64,000 nt of DNA from Thermotogota bacterium ADurb.Bin062 (GTDB taxonomy: Bacteria; Thermotogota; Thermotogae; MWEM01), in NCBI GenBank assembly GCA_002071085.1, contig MWEM01000002.1, positions 36,968 to 100,967 on the forward strand. Direction: 5' to 3'. The stretch's first letter is position 1; each line of letters opens with the position of its first letter. The notes under the pieces are model-generated. The model did no database searches, was not told the DNA's origin, and worked only from the letters and a program-made list of their open reading frames with translations. Shown here piece by piece: positions 36,220 to 44,004 of this stretch. Position numbers and translations under genes: made by a program.

Positions 36220-36246
36220 AAAAAAGCCCGTCCATCGGGCTTTTTT
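36220..36246. terminator. Intrinsic terminator after the AhpD-fRMsr gene
   Basis: AAAAAGCCCG-TCCAT-CGGGCTTTTTT, a symmetric A/T-flanked hairpin that can work in both directions. On the minus strand it ends the MATE/AhpD-fRMsr operon. Confidence 0.75.
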
Positions 36247-36314
36247 ATTCAAATAATCAGATCGTTTCTCGAAAAGGGGTATAAATAAAGACGTAGAATC
36301 ACCAAAAAAATTCT

Positions 36315-37133
36315 TTATAGTCGTGTTTCGATGATTTTCACGACCTCCTCCAAAAACTCTCGGTGTTCGTCCGTGAATGCGGCTTCGGTGTGCGAATCGA
36401 TATCCAGTTCTCCGATGACTTCTCCCTTCGAAAAGATCGGTATCACGATCTCCGACAGAACGGCCGGATTACAGGAGAGGTAATTCTCTTCGAGCCGAAC
36501 GTCTTGGATCACGAAAGTCTCCTTTCTTTCCGCCGCCTGTCCGCAAATCCCTTTTCCGACGGGTATCGTCACATGCTCCGTCGGCTCGCCGGAGTAGGCG
36601 CCGAGATTGAGTTCACGGGCGTTGTCCGGATTGATCCAGTAGAATCCCACCCAATCAAAAAGCGGGTTGCGTTGCCGCAATTCGTTGCATAACTTTTGCG
36701 TCGCTTTTGAGAAATCCGAGGCCGTGGTCAGGATGTCTCTTGCTCGTTGTAGCTGCGACTCATAAGATCCGGGAACCTCCACCAACTCGCCCCAACGGGC
36801 CAGGGCTCGGCGAAGGTGAGGGATCACGATCGAGCCCCCTACTATGAGCCCGATGTTGAGGATTTCGATGATCTCATCGGATGTGGCTCCGGCTTCTCGG
36901 CATCGTATGAGGTGATAGAAAATGCAATCGTCACATCGAAGGACCAAAGAGGCGACCAATCCCGCAAACTCTTTCGTCTTCTCGTCCAACGCGCCCTTTT
37001 CGTAGGTCTGGCGGTCCAGGCTGAAGAAGCGCTTCGTCTCTTTGTTGGCGTATTTCATCACCAACTGGTTCAAACGTTCTCGTTCTCTCTGAAACCGATC
37101 TTTTTCCGTCACAGGTAACCTCCGTTTTCTCAT
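36315..37133 (-). CDS. Fusion of AhpD/CMD-like domain and free-methionine-(R)-sulfoxide reductase GAF domain
   Basis: 272 aa. Residues ~30-115 are an AhpD/carboxymuconolactone-decarboxylase-like domain with the redox pattern C-x2-C-x3-H (Cys67, Cys70, His74). Residues ~125-272 are a GAF domain with the fRMsr signature: GKGICGQ (Cys197), LSCNP (Cys221, equivalent to the catalytic Cys118 of E. coli fRMsr), SEIVIP (Glu228) and ELDIDS (Asp244, Asp246). fRMsr reduces free methionine-R-sulfoxide. The CxxC of the first domain might recycle the GAF cysteines (inference). The equivalent of E. coli Cys94 is missing. The start overlaps the MATE stop (ATGA), so the two genes are coupled. Confidence 0.82.
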   Translation of the reverse strand: MRKRRLPVTEKDRFQRERERLNQLVMKYANKETKRFFSLDRQTYEKGALDEKTKEFAGLVASLVLRCDDCIFYHLIRCREAGATSDEIIEILNIGLIVGGSIVIPHLRRALARWGELVEVPGSYESQLQRARDILTTASDFSKATQKLCNELRQRNPLFDWVGFYWINPDNARELNLGAYSGEPTEHVTIPVGKGICGQAAERKETFVIQDVRLEENYLSCNPAVLSEIVIPIFSKGEVIGELDIDSHTEAAFTDEHREFLEEVVKIIETRL

Positions 37134-38470
37134 ATGTTTTCGCCGATCACATTACGAACCCAGATCCGCCTACGATAACGGATAGATAGGATGAGCCCCT
37201 TCATCCCCTCTTCGAGTAGGCTCATCGAAAACACCCACGGGAAGGGAGCTTCTAAGATCAAGCCAACAAAGGCGGTTAAGGGTACTCCGAGCGCCCAGAG
37301 AGTCCCGCCTTCCACGAACAACGTATACTTGGTATCCCCGCCGGCTCTGAAGATACCGACAACGAGCAACGCGTTCAGGCTCTTTACGGGTAAGAAGAGA
37401 AGGGACAACCCCAAGATCAAATAGGCCAATCCCCTGACCTCCGGCTTCACATTGTAGACTCCGATCATCCAACCCGAGAAGGCGAAGATCGTCAACCCCG
37501 TGATCAACGAGAGGATGAAGTTGATCCGGATGCTCTTGTTTGCGACCTCTATGGCTTCGTCAAATTTCCTCTTTCCTAATTCTTTCCCCACGATGATGGC
37601 AGTCGCGTGGGCGATTGAGAATAAAAAAGCGAAGGTGAAACTTTCGATGCTTTGCATCATGCGATGCGCGGCCAACACGTCTGTGGCGATATGGCTATAG
37701 ATCACCGCGTAGAGGGTGATCCCCATAGACCACGACAATTCGTTGCCCATCGCAGGCAAGACGTACACCATGAAACGTTTAAAGAAACGTTTGGTCAGGC
37801 TCTGGAAATGGATGAAGCCCAGTTTTCCAGGCAGCGATTTTCCGTAGATCACCGCCATCACCATACCGAGCTCCGCGAGTCTGGCGATGAGCGTCGCTAA
37901 ACCCGCCCCGAAAACTCCTAAGGCGGGCAACCCGAAGAGCCCGAAGATGAGAATCCAATTGAAGAACGCGTTCAAACCCATCGTGATCCCGCTGAAAACC
38001 ATCGCGATGAAGACGTGCTCCGTGCTTCGCAGAACCGAATAGAACACTTGAGAGATCGCGGCCGGTAGTAACGAATACCCGATCACCCGTAAATAACTCA
38101 CAGCCAATTCGATGACGCGCGCGTCGGGTGAGAACAGACGGATCGTAAACGAAGGGAAAAAGACGGCCAATATGAAAAAGGGAATGAGCAATAACGCGGC
38201 AACCGTGAGCATCAGCGCAGTGGTTTTGGAAATATTGACGGTGTCTTTCGCCCCCCAGTATTGGGCAATGAAGATTCCGCCACCACTGCTCAACCCGAAG
38301 AGCAGAAGCGCGTACACAAAATAGAATTGATTGGACAATCCCACGGCAGCGATGGCGACTTCTGACAGTTGTCCGATCATCAGTGTGTCGAGCAAATTGA
38401 CGGAACTCGAGAGGAGTTGCTGGATAGTGAGGGGAAGGGCGACCACGAACAACCGTTTGTACAAGTTCAT
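37130..38470 (-). CDS. MATE-family efflux transporter
   Basis: 446 aa from ATG at 38470 with 12 predicted membrane helices. MATE features include VALPLTIQQLLSSSVNLLDTLMIGQLSEVAIAAVGLSNQ at the start and ILGLSLLFLPVKSLNALLVVGIFRAGGDTKYTL in the second half. MATE proteins export cationic compounds using Na+ or H+ gradients; the substrate is unknown. The frame stays open to 38548, but that part runs into the intergenic repeat copy B and is rejected. GAGG lies 12 bases from the ATG, slightly long. It is coupled to the AhpD-fRMsr gene, which may suggest oxidative or toxic-compound stress. Confidence 0.9.
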   Translation of the reverse strand: MNLYKRLFVVALPLTIQQLLSSSVNLLDTLMIGQLSEVAIAAVGLSNQFYFVYALLLFGLSSGGGIFIAQYWGAKDTVNISKTTALMLTVAALLLIPFFILAVFFPSFTIRLFSPDARVIELAVSYLRVIGYSLLPAAISQVFYSVLRSTEHVFIAMVFSGITMGLNAFFNWILIFGLFGLPALGVFGAGLATLIARLAELGMVMAVIYGKSLPGKLGFIHFQSLTKRFFKRFMVYVLPAMGNELSWSMGITLYAVIYSHIATDVLAAHRMMQSIESFTFAFLFSIAHATAIIVGKELGKRKFDEAIEVANKSIRINFILSLITGLTIFAFSGWMIGVYNVKPEVRGLAYLILGLSLLFLPVKSLNALLVVGIFRAGGDTKYTLFVEGGTLWALGVPLTAFVGLILEAPFPWVFSMSLLEEGMKGLILSIRYRRRIWVRNVIGENI

Positions 38471-38518
38471 CTCAGTGGAAAACCTCTTTTCTTTGAGTAA
38501 CTCTTCTTTGAGCTTCTT

Positions 38519-38751
38519 CGTGTGTGTCCAGTTATGAGGTGCCTTCAAGAAGCAAGGCCAGAATCTATCGCACGATTTTTAGTCTATGTAGTCATCGCGG
38601 CGTAAGCGCCCCTTCTTTTCGCGATGCCGCGATACGCTTTTGAGAAGGGCATAGGGCGGATCGCGGGGTCGTAAAGACTACTTACCCTGCGATAACACAC
38701 ACGGGCATCCTCATTCCGTTTTTTTGTCACACCTCGATATTATTCCCACAG
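38519..38751. repeat. Intergenic repeat family, copy B (best full-length copy)
   Basis: Starts GTGTGTGTCCAGTTATG and contains AAGGCCAGAATCTATCGC, TTTTTAGTC and CATCGCGGCGTAAGCGCC, then a hairpin-forming half (ATCGCGGC ... GCCGCGAT, with GCGATACGCTTTTGAGAAGGGC after it), and ends CACCTCGATATTATTCCCACA. The first half is shared with A and C, the second half with C, the end with A. It separates the MATE gene from fdhD and contains no gene. Confidence 0.75.
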
Positions 38752-38910
38752 GTATCTTCGTTTCAGCTTCCAGGCAAGTTTTATGCGAAAAACCGTCTTT
38801 CCCGCCGGAATAGCTACTCTCATTCTGTGGCCGTCATCTTGTGACGCTATCCGTCAGTTGTCTTTCGTTGCGTCAAGGAAAGGCTCGTCTTATCTGAGCC
38901 AGTCTTCGGA

Positions 38911-39681
38911 TCAGTTCTCCACACGGTTTTCGCCCGCGTAGAGATTGCATCTGTTTCCGCGGGCGAAACCAATCAGCAACAATCCGTGGCGGCGCGCGGT
39001 TTCGACGGCCAGGTCAGTGGCGGCCGACTTTGAAACGATTCCGGCGAAACCTGCCGTCCACGCCTTAACGACGATATCTAAGCTCGTTCTCCCGGAAGTA
39101 TAGAGTAACTTGTCCGTAGGGTCAAACTCTTGACGTAACGAAAAGCCGATGGTCTTGTCGACAGCGTTGTGTCTCCCGATATCGTCTACGGCGAACAAGA
39201 GCGTATGTCCGTCCGACAGACCGCAACGATGGACGCCACCCGTCTCTTGGAAAACTGCCGCTCCGCCAAGGAACTCTTTCATCAAAGACAACAACCTTTC
39301 GATCTTGTATTTCTCCGCGTCTTCTTTTTTCTCTGTGTTAGGTGGGACTTGTTTATGTTCATTTTCGCAAGCCCGCTCGGGATCTCTTTCTGACCCGCCA
39401 CGTTTGCCAAGGGCCTGTGCGCCCTCTCCACGTAAAAAGACGTCGTAGCGATCCCCTACGGACGAGATCTGTAGTATATCCGTGGCTTTTTGGATGATAC
39501 CTTCGGAAAAGAGCCGTCCGATCAACAAAAGGTCGATCGATGAGTCAGAGAGTGTCGCGGAAAAGGCTTTCCGGTTTTCGATGAAGACATCTATCGCCCT
39601 CTCTACAACGACCACGTCTTCGAGAGTTTCTAAAACGCCATCTGTTATCCTGTCGATCTGTATTGTCTTTGTGATCGCCAT
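38911..39681 (-). CDS. fdhD: FdhD-family sulfur carrier/formate dehydrogenase accessory protein lacking the CxxC
   Basis: 256 aa from ATG at 39681 (GGTGAG upstream). Family motifs in order are: LLLIGRLFSEGII, the TGGVHRCGL stretch, VDDIGRHNAVDK, TSGRTSLDIVVK and SKSAATDLAVETARRHGLLLIGFARGNRCNLYA. FdhD transfers sulfur from IscS to the Mo/W cofactor of formate dehydrogenase. The conserved CxxC in the middle of FdhD is not present; in its place lies a charged, low-complexity segment (~residues 90-120, with a single Cys). The protein may work differently or be a paralogue. No formate dehydrogenase gene is in the window. About 150 bases between repeat B and this gene's 3' end hold nothing recognisable. 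Confidence 0.82.
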   Translation of the reverse strand: MAITKTIQIDRITDGVLETLEDVVVVERAIDVFIENRKAFSATLSDSSIDLLLIGRLFSEGIIQKATDILQISSVGDRYDVFLRGEGAQALGKRGGSERDPERACENEHKQVPPNTEKKEDAEKYKIERLLSLMKEFLGGAAVFQETGGVHRCGLSDGHTLLFAVDDIGRHNAVDKTIGFSLRQEFDPTDKLLYTSGRTSLDIVVKAWTAGFAGIVSKSAATDLAVETARRHGLLLIGFARGNRCNLYAGENRVEN

Positions 39682-39746
39682 GCCTAGACTCACCGCCTTT
39701 TTCGAACGCTCAGTATTATACACGAAAGGACTCTAAATAATTTCGT

Positions 39747-39763
39747 CTTCACTTGTAGTGAAG
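39747..39763. repeat. Small hairpin upstream of the tRNA cluster
   Basis: CTTCACT-TGT-AGTGAAG, a perfect 7-base stem between the fdhD start and the tRNA promoter. It could be a weak terminator-like or operator element; no T-run follows. Confidence 0.3.
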
Positions 39764-39794
39764 GATTCCCCGCGTAGGAGCCTTGAAAGCGATA

Positions 39795-39823
39795 TTGACA
39801 ATCCGACCGGTTTGTGGTATAGT
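39795..39823 (+). promoter_or_regulatory. Strong promoter of the tRNA operon
   Basis: TTGACA (39795-39800), 17-base spacer, TATAGT (39818-39823) with TGG before it. It is the closest match to a consensus sigma-70 promoter in the window, as expected for stable RNA genes. Confidence 0.8.
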
Positions 39824-39833
39824 ATGCGTGCTC

Positions 39834-39922
39834 GCCGAGGTGGCGGAATCGGCAGACGCAACGGACTTAAAATCCGTTGAGGCGTAAGCCTCGTGCGGGT
39901 TCAATTCCCGCCCTCGGCACCA
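39834..39922 (+). tRNA. tRNA-Leu (anticodon TAA)
   Basis: 89 bases with encoded CCA. Acceptor GCCGAGG pairs with CCTCGGC; anticodon stem ACGGA/TCCGT encloses CTTAAAA (anticodon TAA). A class II long variable arm (GGCGTAAGCC) follows, and the T-arm has GGTTCAATTCC. Confidence 0.96.
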
Positions 39923-39940
39923 AGAATTGCGAGCGAGTAT

Positions 39941-40017
<77 letters not shown>

Positions 40018-40023
40018 GCTTAC

Positions 40024-40100
40024 GGCGGTGTAGCTCAGTTGGCTAGAGCATACGGTTCATACCCGTAGTGTCGTCAGTTCGACTCTGACCGCCGCCACCA
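40024..40100 (+). tRNA. tRNA-Met (anticodon CAT), elongator type
   Basis: 77 bases with encoded CCA. Acceptor GGCGGTG pairs with CGCCGCC (one G-U); the anticodon loop TTCATAC gives CAT. It lacks the three G-C pairs of an initiator. An Ile2 tRNA with modified C34 has the same anticodon and cannot be fully excluded. Confidence 0.9.
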
Positions 40101-40127
40101 CAAGCCTAACCAGGTGCGGACACAGCG

Positions 40128-40150
40128 AACCCCGAGTGATCGGGGTTTTT
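40128..40150 (+). terminator. Intrinsic terminator after the tRNA operon
   Basis: AACCCCG-AGTGAT-CGGGGTTTTT: GC-rich stem followed by a T-run. Confidence 0.85.
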
Positions 40151-40177
40151 GCTTAGAGGTGCAGAAAAGCACATAGT
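40149..40177 (+). promoter_or_regulatory. Possible promoter for dnaE-folD
   Basis: TTGCTT (40149-40154), 17-base spacer, CATAGT (40172-40177), beginning in the T-run of the tRNA terminator, 57 bases upstream of the dnaE ATG. Moderate match only. Confidence 0.35.
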
Positions 40178-40233
40178 GGACCACTTCGTACGGAAGGAAG
40201 AACACATCGCACCGAAAAACGGGGTGAAGGGCT

Positions 40234-43098
40234 ATGTTCCACGTCCATTCTTGCTTCCAGCTCATAGATTCCGCGATCACCATAGAAAGGCTTATAGATA
40301 GGGCCGTTCAATCGAAGCTTCGTTACGCCGCATTGTGCGACGCCAACCTGTACGGCGCGCAAAAACTATTTTCGTCAGCCCACCGGAAGGGAATCCTCCC
40401 GATCATCGGAAGAGAATGCCGAACTTCTGAAGGACTGGTCTCTTGCTTCGCCCGAAACCGCTTGGGTTATAACCTTTTGGTGCGATACCACAACAACTTA
40501 GTTTCCCTTGCCAGCCTATTCGAAGCCGACGAAGTTCTCAAGGTCTTTCAATACCCGATCGACGTGGAGACCTTGTCGCGTTATCCGAACACCTATTATG
40601 GATTCACCTCTATCCAGCGGGGCGTTCACGACGATCGCGCCGTGTTCTTCCTTCCAACGCGCGGTTTTGAGGCGCTAGACGAAGAAGTCTGTCACGCGTT
40701 GTCTTTTCTAAGGAAGAAAACACAGCCTCTAGATGAGGACTACATCCAGTTCTCAAATCAAGAAGGGCTTGTTCATCGCTATCCAGAGTATCGTGAGGAG
40801 ATTGAGCGTCTCTTTTCTCTCGAGACGTATTTTTCTGACTATACGCTCAATGTAAAGGTCACTATTCCCTTAGCTCCGAAAGTGTCGCAGGCAGTGGCGT
40901 CAGGTCAAAACGACGAGGCGGCCTATCTGTTGGAGCTTCTTGAAGAACCGTTGCTTCGGATACCTGAACCCCGACGTGAAACGTATCGGCAGCGCGTTTA
41001 TGAGGAATGGTCTGTCATACGGGATAAAAACTTCACTCGGTATCTCTTGCTCGCCTTGGATTTCAAGGACTGCTGTCAGGTAGCCGACGCGTGGATGGGT
41101 CCGGGAAGAGGATCCGCCGTCGCCTCTTTGATTGTCCATCTACTCGGCTTAACCCAACCTGACCCGATCGAGAACGGGTTACTCTTTGAGCGGTTCCTGA
41201 ACCCGGATCGAACGGAGCCCCCGGATATCGATATCGACATCGAAGACACCCGTAGGCCGGCGGTGCTCGAAGAGATCATCCAGCGCTATGGTCGCCATAG
41301 GGTGGCGCAAATCGTTACTTTCGGCACTTTTGGCACGAAGAACGCCGTTCGAGAGATCGAAAAGATTCCCGAGTTGCGAGTCTTGTTAGAAAGGTCGGGG
41401 CATCGGACGGAGATCATAGAACGAATCGGAACATTACCTCGACACACCTCGATACACGCCGCAGGCATCGTTTTGTCTGAAGAAGAGCTGGGCGCGTTGA
41501 TCCCGCTCACGATCACCGAAGAGGGGACGATCACCCAGTACGATATGAACGACCTCGCAGAGATCGGTATAGTCAAGTTTGATCTGTTGGGGCTGACGGC
41601 TTTGTCATTTTTACGCGAAGCGGGGATAGAGCTTCAAGAGGTCGATCCGAACGATCCCTCTCTCTACGGTTCCGTCCGACCCGACAATCTTTGCGGGATC
41701 TTTCAGCTGGACACCGTGACCGGGCGGAAAATAGTCGAGCGGTTCGAACCGAAGGACTTTTCGGACCTTCGGATACTCATCTCCCTGAATCGACCGGGCC
41801 CGGCTAAAAGCGGGATACTCGAACAGATCGTCCTAAACAGGGAGAAAGAACCGGATAACCTTAACCTGATCCCGCAGGTCAAAGAGGTGTTGGCCGAAAC
41901 GTACGGGATTCCGATCTTTCAAGAACAGATTATGACGATAGCGACTCGCCTTGGTGGGCTTCTCCCAGCGGAAGCGGATGGTCTGCGCCGCGCGTTGACG
42001 AAAAAACGTCCGGAGTTGCTGGAGCGTTACGAAGAATCTTTCTATTCCGGAGCAGCGGAAAGAGGGATAGACCGAAAAACAGCGGAAACCTATTTTTCCG
42101 AAATGCAGAAATTCGCGGGCTACGCCTTCAACAAGGCCCACGCCACCGCCTACGCGACGATCACCTTGTGGATGCTCTATCTCAAGGAACACTATCCGTT
42201 ACGTTTCTATCGCGGGCTGTTCAACCGTCACCACGCAAGCGCAGAGAAGCTTTTCCAAATCCTGAACGAATGTGGGCGTCGTGGTCTGACGTTGGAACCC
42301 CCCGATCTAGAAAAAAGCGACGTAGAAACTCAGGTGGAAGGAGAGGGGCTACGGTTGGGGTTTCAGCTATTCAAGGGAGTGAACCCAGCATTTTTCAATT
42401 CCGTTATTCAGGAGCGGCAAACACTTCGATACCCAAACGCCGAAGAACTGTTTCTGGGACTATCCACAGGGTTATTAGACGACCAAACCGCCTATAGGCT
42501 CTACCGGGGCGGGCTGGTTGTGTTTTCGAACGGCCCGGTCTCTTACGAGGGTTTAATTGCGTTGCGCGATCGCGTGAAAAACGAGATGCAGGCCCTCCAA
42601 CGTACTCTATTCGGACACCGAGAGAAGATGGGGCGAGGACCCGCGGGAACGCAGAGGGTTGAAGAAACTCCGTCAGCGTTAACCCCCGTTGAACTGTTGA
42701 ACGGTCAACTGGCCGCGTACGGGGTATTGCTCGACTTTCGCGGGGTGTTTGGCCTAAATTTCTCCCCCTTTTACCCGTTGTCGGGAATTCACCTGGTCTT
42801 GGTTACCGAAACCCTGCCTGGTGAAGAACTCGTGAAAGGGAGCGACGGCCTAAGAACCTTTTTAATTCGCAGGCGGAAAGACCCCGTAAACATAGGGGAC
42901 TATCGGATCGTGCGGGGCGAAAGAGAGACCGAAACCATTGGCGCGTGGGATCCGTCCGCAGCAGTCCTCCGGTTCGACGGGGAGGCGTTTTTTCGGCTTG
43001 AAACGCAGCTGCGAAGCTCTCTCTCAAGCCTGAAAACTGCGGGTGTCGTCAAAATTATGATAGAATTACGAGACAAAACGATGGAGGTTCGATTATGA
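40234..43098 (+). CDS. dnaE: DNA polymerase III alpha subunit, short DnaE type
   Basis: 954 aa, about 200 shorter than E. coli DnaE. An N-terminal PHP domain starts with FHVHSCFQLIDS, but the usual TDHG is CDAN, so metal-dependent PHP activity is doubtful. The C-family polymerase core is intact: GPGRGSAVASLIVHLLG, PPDIDIDIED (catalytic Asp residues) and the fingers FAGYAFNKAHATAYATITLWMLYLKEHYP. A short C-terminal region follows; a full OB-fold plus tau-binding part cannot be seen. As I recall, T. maritima also has a short DnaE of similar kind besides PolC, so this may be a secondary polymerase or a lineage-typical replicase. It overlaps folD by 4 bases. Confidence 0.88.
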   Translation: MFHVHSCFQLIDSAITIERLIDRAVQSKLRYAALCDANLYGAQKLFSSAHRKGILPIIGRECRTSEGLVSCFARNRLGYNLLVRYHNNLVSLASLFEADEVLKVFQYPIDVETLSRYPNTYYGFTSIQRGVHDDRAVFFLPTRGFEALDEEVCHALSFLRKKTQPLDEDYIQFSNQEGLVHRYPEYREEIERLFSLETYFSDYTLNVKVTIPLAPKVSQAVASGQNDEAAYLLELLEEPLLRIPEPRRETYRQRVYEEWSVIRDKNFTRYLLLALDFKDCCQVADAWMGPGRGSAVASLIVHLLGLTQPDPIENGLLFERFLNPDRTEPPDIDIDIEDTRRPAVLEEIIQRYGRHRVAQIVTFGTFGTKNAVREIEKIPELRVLLERSGHRTEIIERIGTLPRHTSIHAAGIVLSEEELGALIPLTITEEGTITQYDMNDLAEIGIVKFDLLGLTALSFLREAGIELQEVDPNDPSLYGSVRPDNLCGIFQLDTVTGRKIVERFEPKDFSDLRILISLNRPGPAKSGILEQIVLNREKEPDNLNLIPQVKEVLAETYGIPIFQEQIMTIATRLGGLLPAEADGLRRALTKKRPELLERYEESFYSGAAERGIDRKTAETYFSEMQKFAGYAFNKAHATAYATITLWMLYLKEHYPLRFYRGLFNRHHASAEKLFQILNECGRRGLTLEPPDLEKSDVETQVEGEGLRLGFQLFKGVNPAFFNSVIQERQTLRYPNAEELFLGLSTGLLDDQTAYRLYRGGLVVFSNGPVSYEGLIALRDRVKNEMQALQRTLFGHREKMGRGPAGTQRVEETPSALTPVELLNGQLAAYGVLLDFRGVFGLNFSPFYPLSGIHLVLVTETLPGEELVKGSDGLRTFLIRRRKDPVNIGDYRIVRGERETETIGAWDPSAAVLRFDGEAFFRLETQLRSSLSSLKTAGVVKIMIELRDKTMEVRL

Positions 43099-43934
43099 GA
43101 TTAGAAGGAAAACCGATTGCGGAATCGATCAAGGTGAGGATCAAGGAAAAGGCTCAACAGCTTAATCGGCAGCCAGTATTGCTTACAGTCAGCGTGGCGC
43201 CAAACGAATCAACGCTCACCTACATTCGCTCGCAGGAGAAACAGGCTAAAGCGCAGGGGATTGCTTATCGGCATCTGAACTTCGAAAAAGAGATTACGAC
43301 CGAAGGACTCTTAGCCGAAATCGAACGGATCAACCGCGATGCTGAAATCGACGCCGTATTGCTCTCTCATCCGCTGCCTAAGCATATCGATGAGCTCCGG
43401 TTGTTGACGGCCTTGTCGCCAGAAAAAGACGTGGAGGGCCGAGGGCCGGTCAATCTCGGAAGACTGGCTTATGAAAAGGCCTTTCTCTACCCTTGTACAG
43501 CGGAAGCCGTGATGGCTTTCATAGACCACTACCACATACCGATACAGGGAGAACAGGTCGCGATTGTGGGCCGGAGCACCACGATAGGAAAACCGCTGTC
43601 TTGGATGCTGTTGGAAAAGGCAAGGAACGCGACGCCGATCGTATGTCACACGAAAACGAAGGACATTCCGGAGATCATCGCCTCCTCGAAGGTGGTCGTC
43701 GTCGCCACCGGAGTCCCTGGCAGTCTCTCTCTTTCAGGAGTACGAGAGGGCGCCTTCGTCATCGATGTCGGAATCAACGTGGTGGACGGGAAGGTCGTCG
43801 GTGACGTCTCTCTCGATCCCGCTCTTGAAAACGAAAGGCAGATATCGGTTACTCCGACGCCGGGCGGCGTAGGGCCGGTAACCAGCCTGCTTTTGATGGA
43901 ACACGCCTATATCTGCGCCTTGGGCTCGAAGTAA
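43095..43934 (+). CDS. folD: FolD-type methylenetetrahydrofolate dehydrogenase with altered active site
   Basis: 279 aa. The FolD fold is clear: N-terminal substrate domain, then Rossmann domain with VAIVGRSTTIGKPLSWMLL, VVVVATGVPG and PTPGGVGPVTSLLLMEH. The residues normally needed for cyclohydrolase/dehydrogenase chemistry differ: the Tyr-x-x-x-Lys lysine is Gln47 (YIRSQEK), VQLPLP reads LSHPLP, and KDVDG reads KDVEG (Glu114). From memory, T. maritima FolD has the same Lys-to-Gln and Asp-to-Glu changes, so this may be a Thermotogota trait. Role: interconversion of 5,10-methylene- and 10-formyl-THF. Coupled to dnaE; followed by a terminator. Confidence 0.88.
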   Translation: MRLEGKPIAESIKVRIKEKAQQLNRQPVLLTVSVAPNESTLTYIRSQEKQAKAQGIAYRHLNFEKEITTEGLLAEIERINRDAEIDAVLLSHPLPKHIDELRLLTALSPEKDVEGRGPVNLGRLAYEKAFLYPCTAEAVMAFIDHYHIPIQGEQVAIVGRSTTIGKPLSWMLLEKARNATPIVCHTKTKDIPEIIASSKVVVVATGVPGSLSLSGVREGAFVIDVGINVVDGKVVGDVSLDPALENERQISVTPTPGGVGPVTSLLLMEHAYICALGSK

Positions 43935-43946
43935 CAAAACACGAGA

Positions 43947-43976
43947 AGAGAGCGGGTTATCACCCGCTCTCTTTGC
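43947..43976. terminator. Bidirectional terminator between folD and the Omp-alpha-like gene
   Basis: AGAGAGCGGG-TTATCA-CCCGCTCTCTTT: a 10-base perfect stem in a convergent gap. Confidence 0.8.
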
Positions 43977-44004
43977 TTAAAAAAGAACCCTTCCTAATCC
44001 GTAG

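Noticed and set aside
38471..38548. N-terminal extension of the MATE gene
   Set aside because: It runs into the intergenic repeat and is charged and hydrophilic, unlike MATE N-termini.
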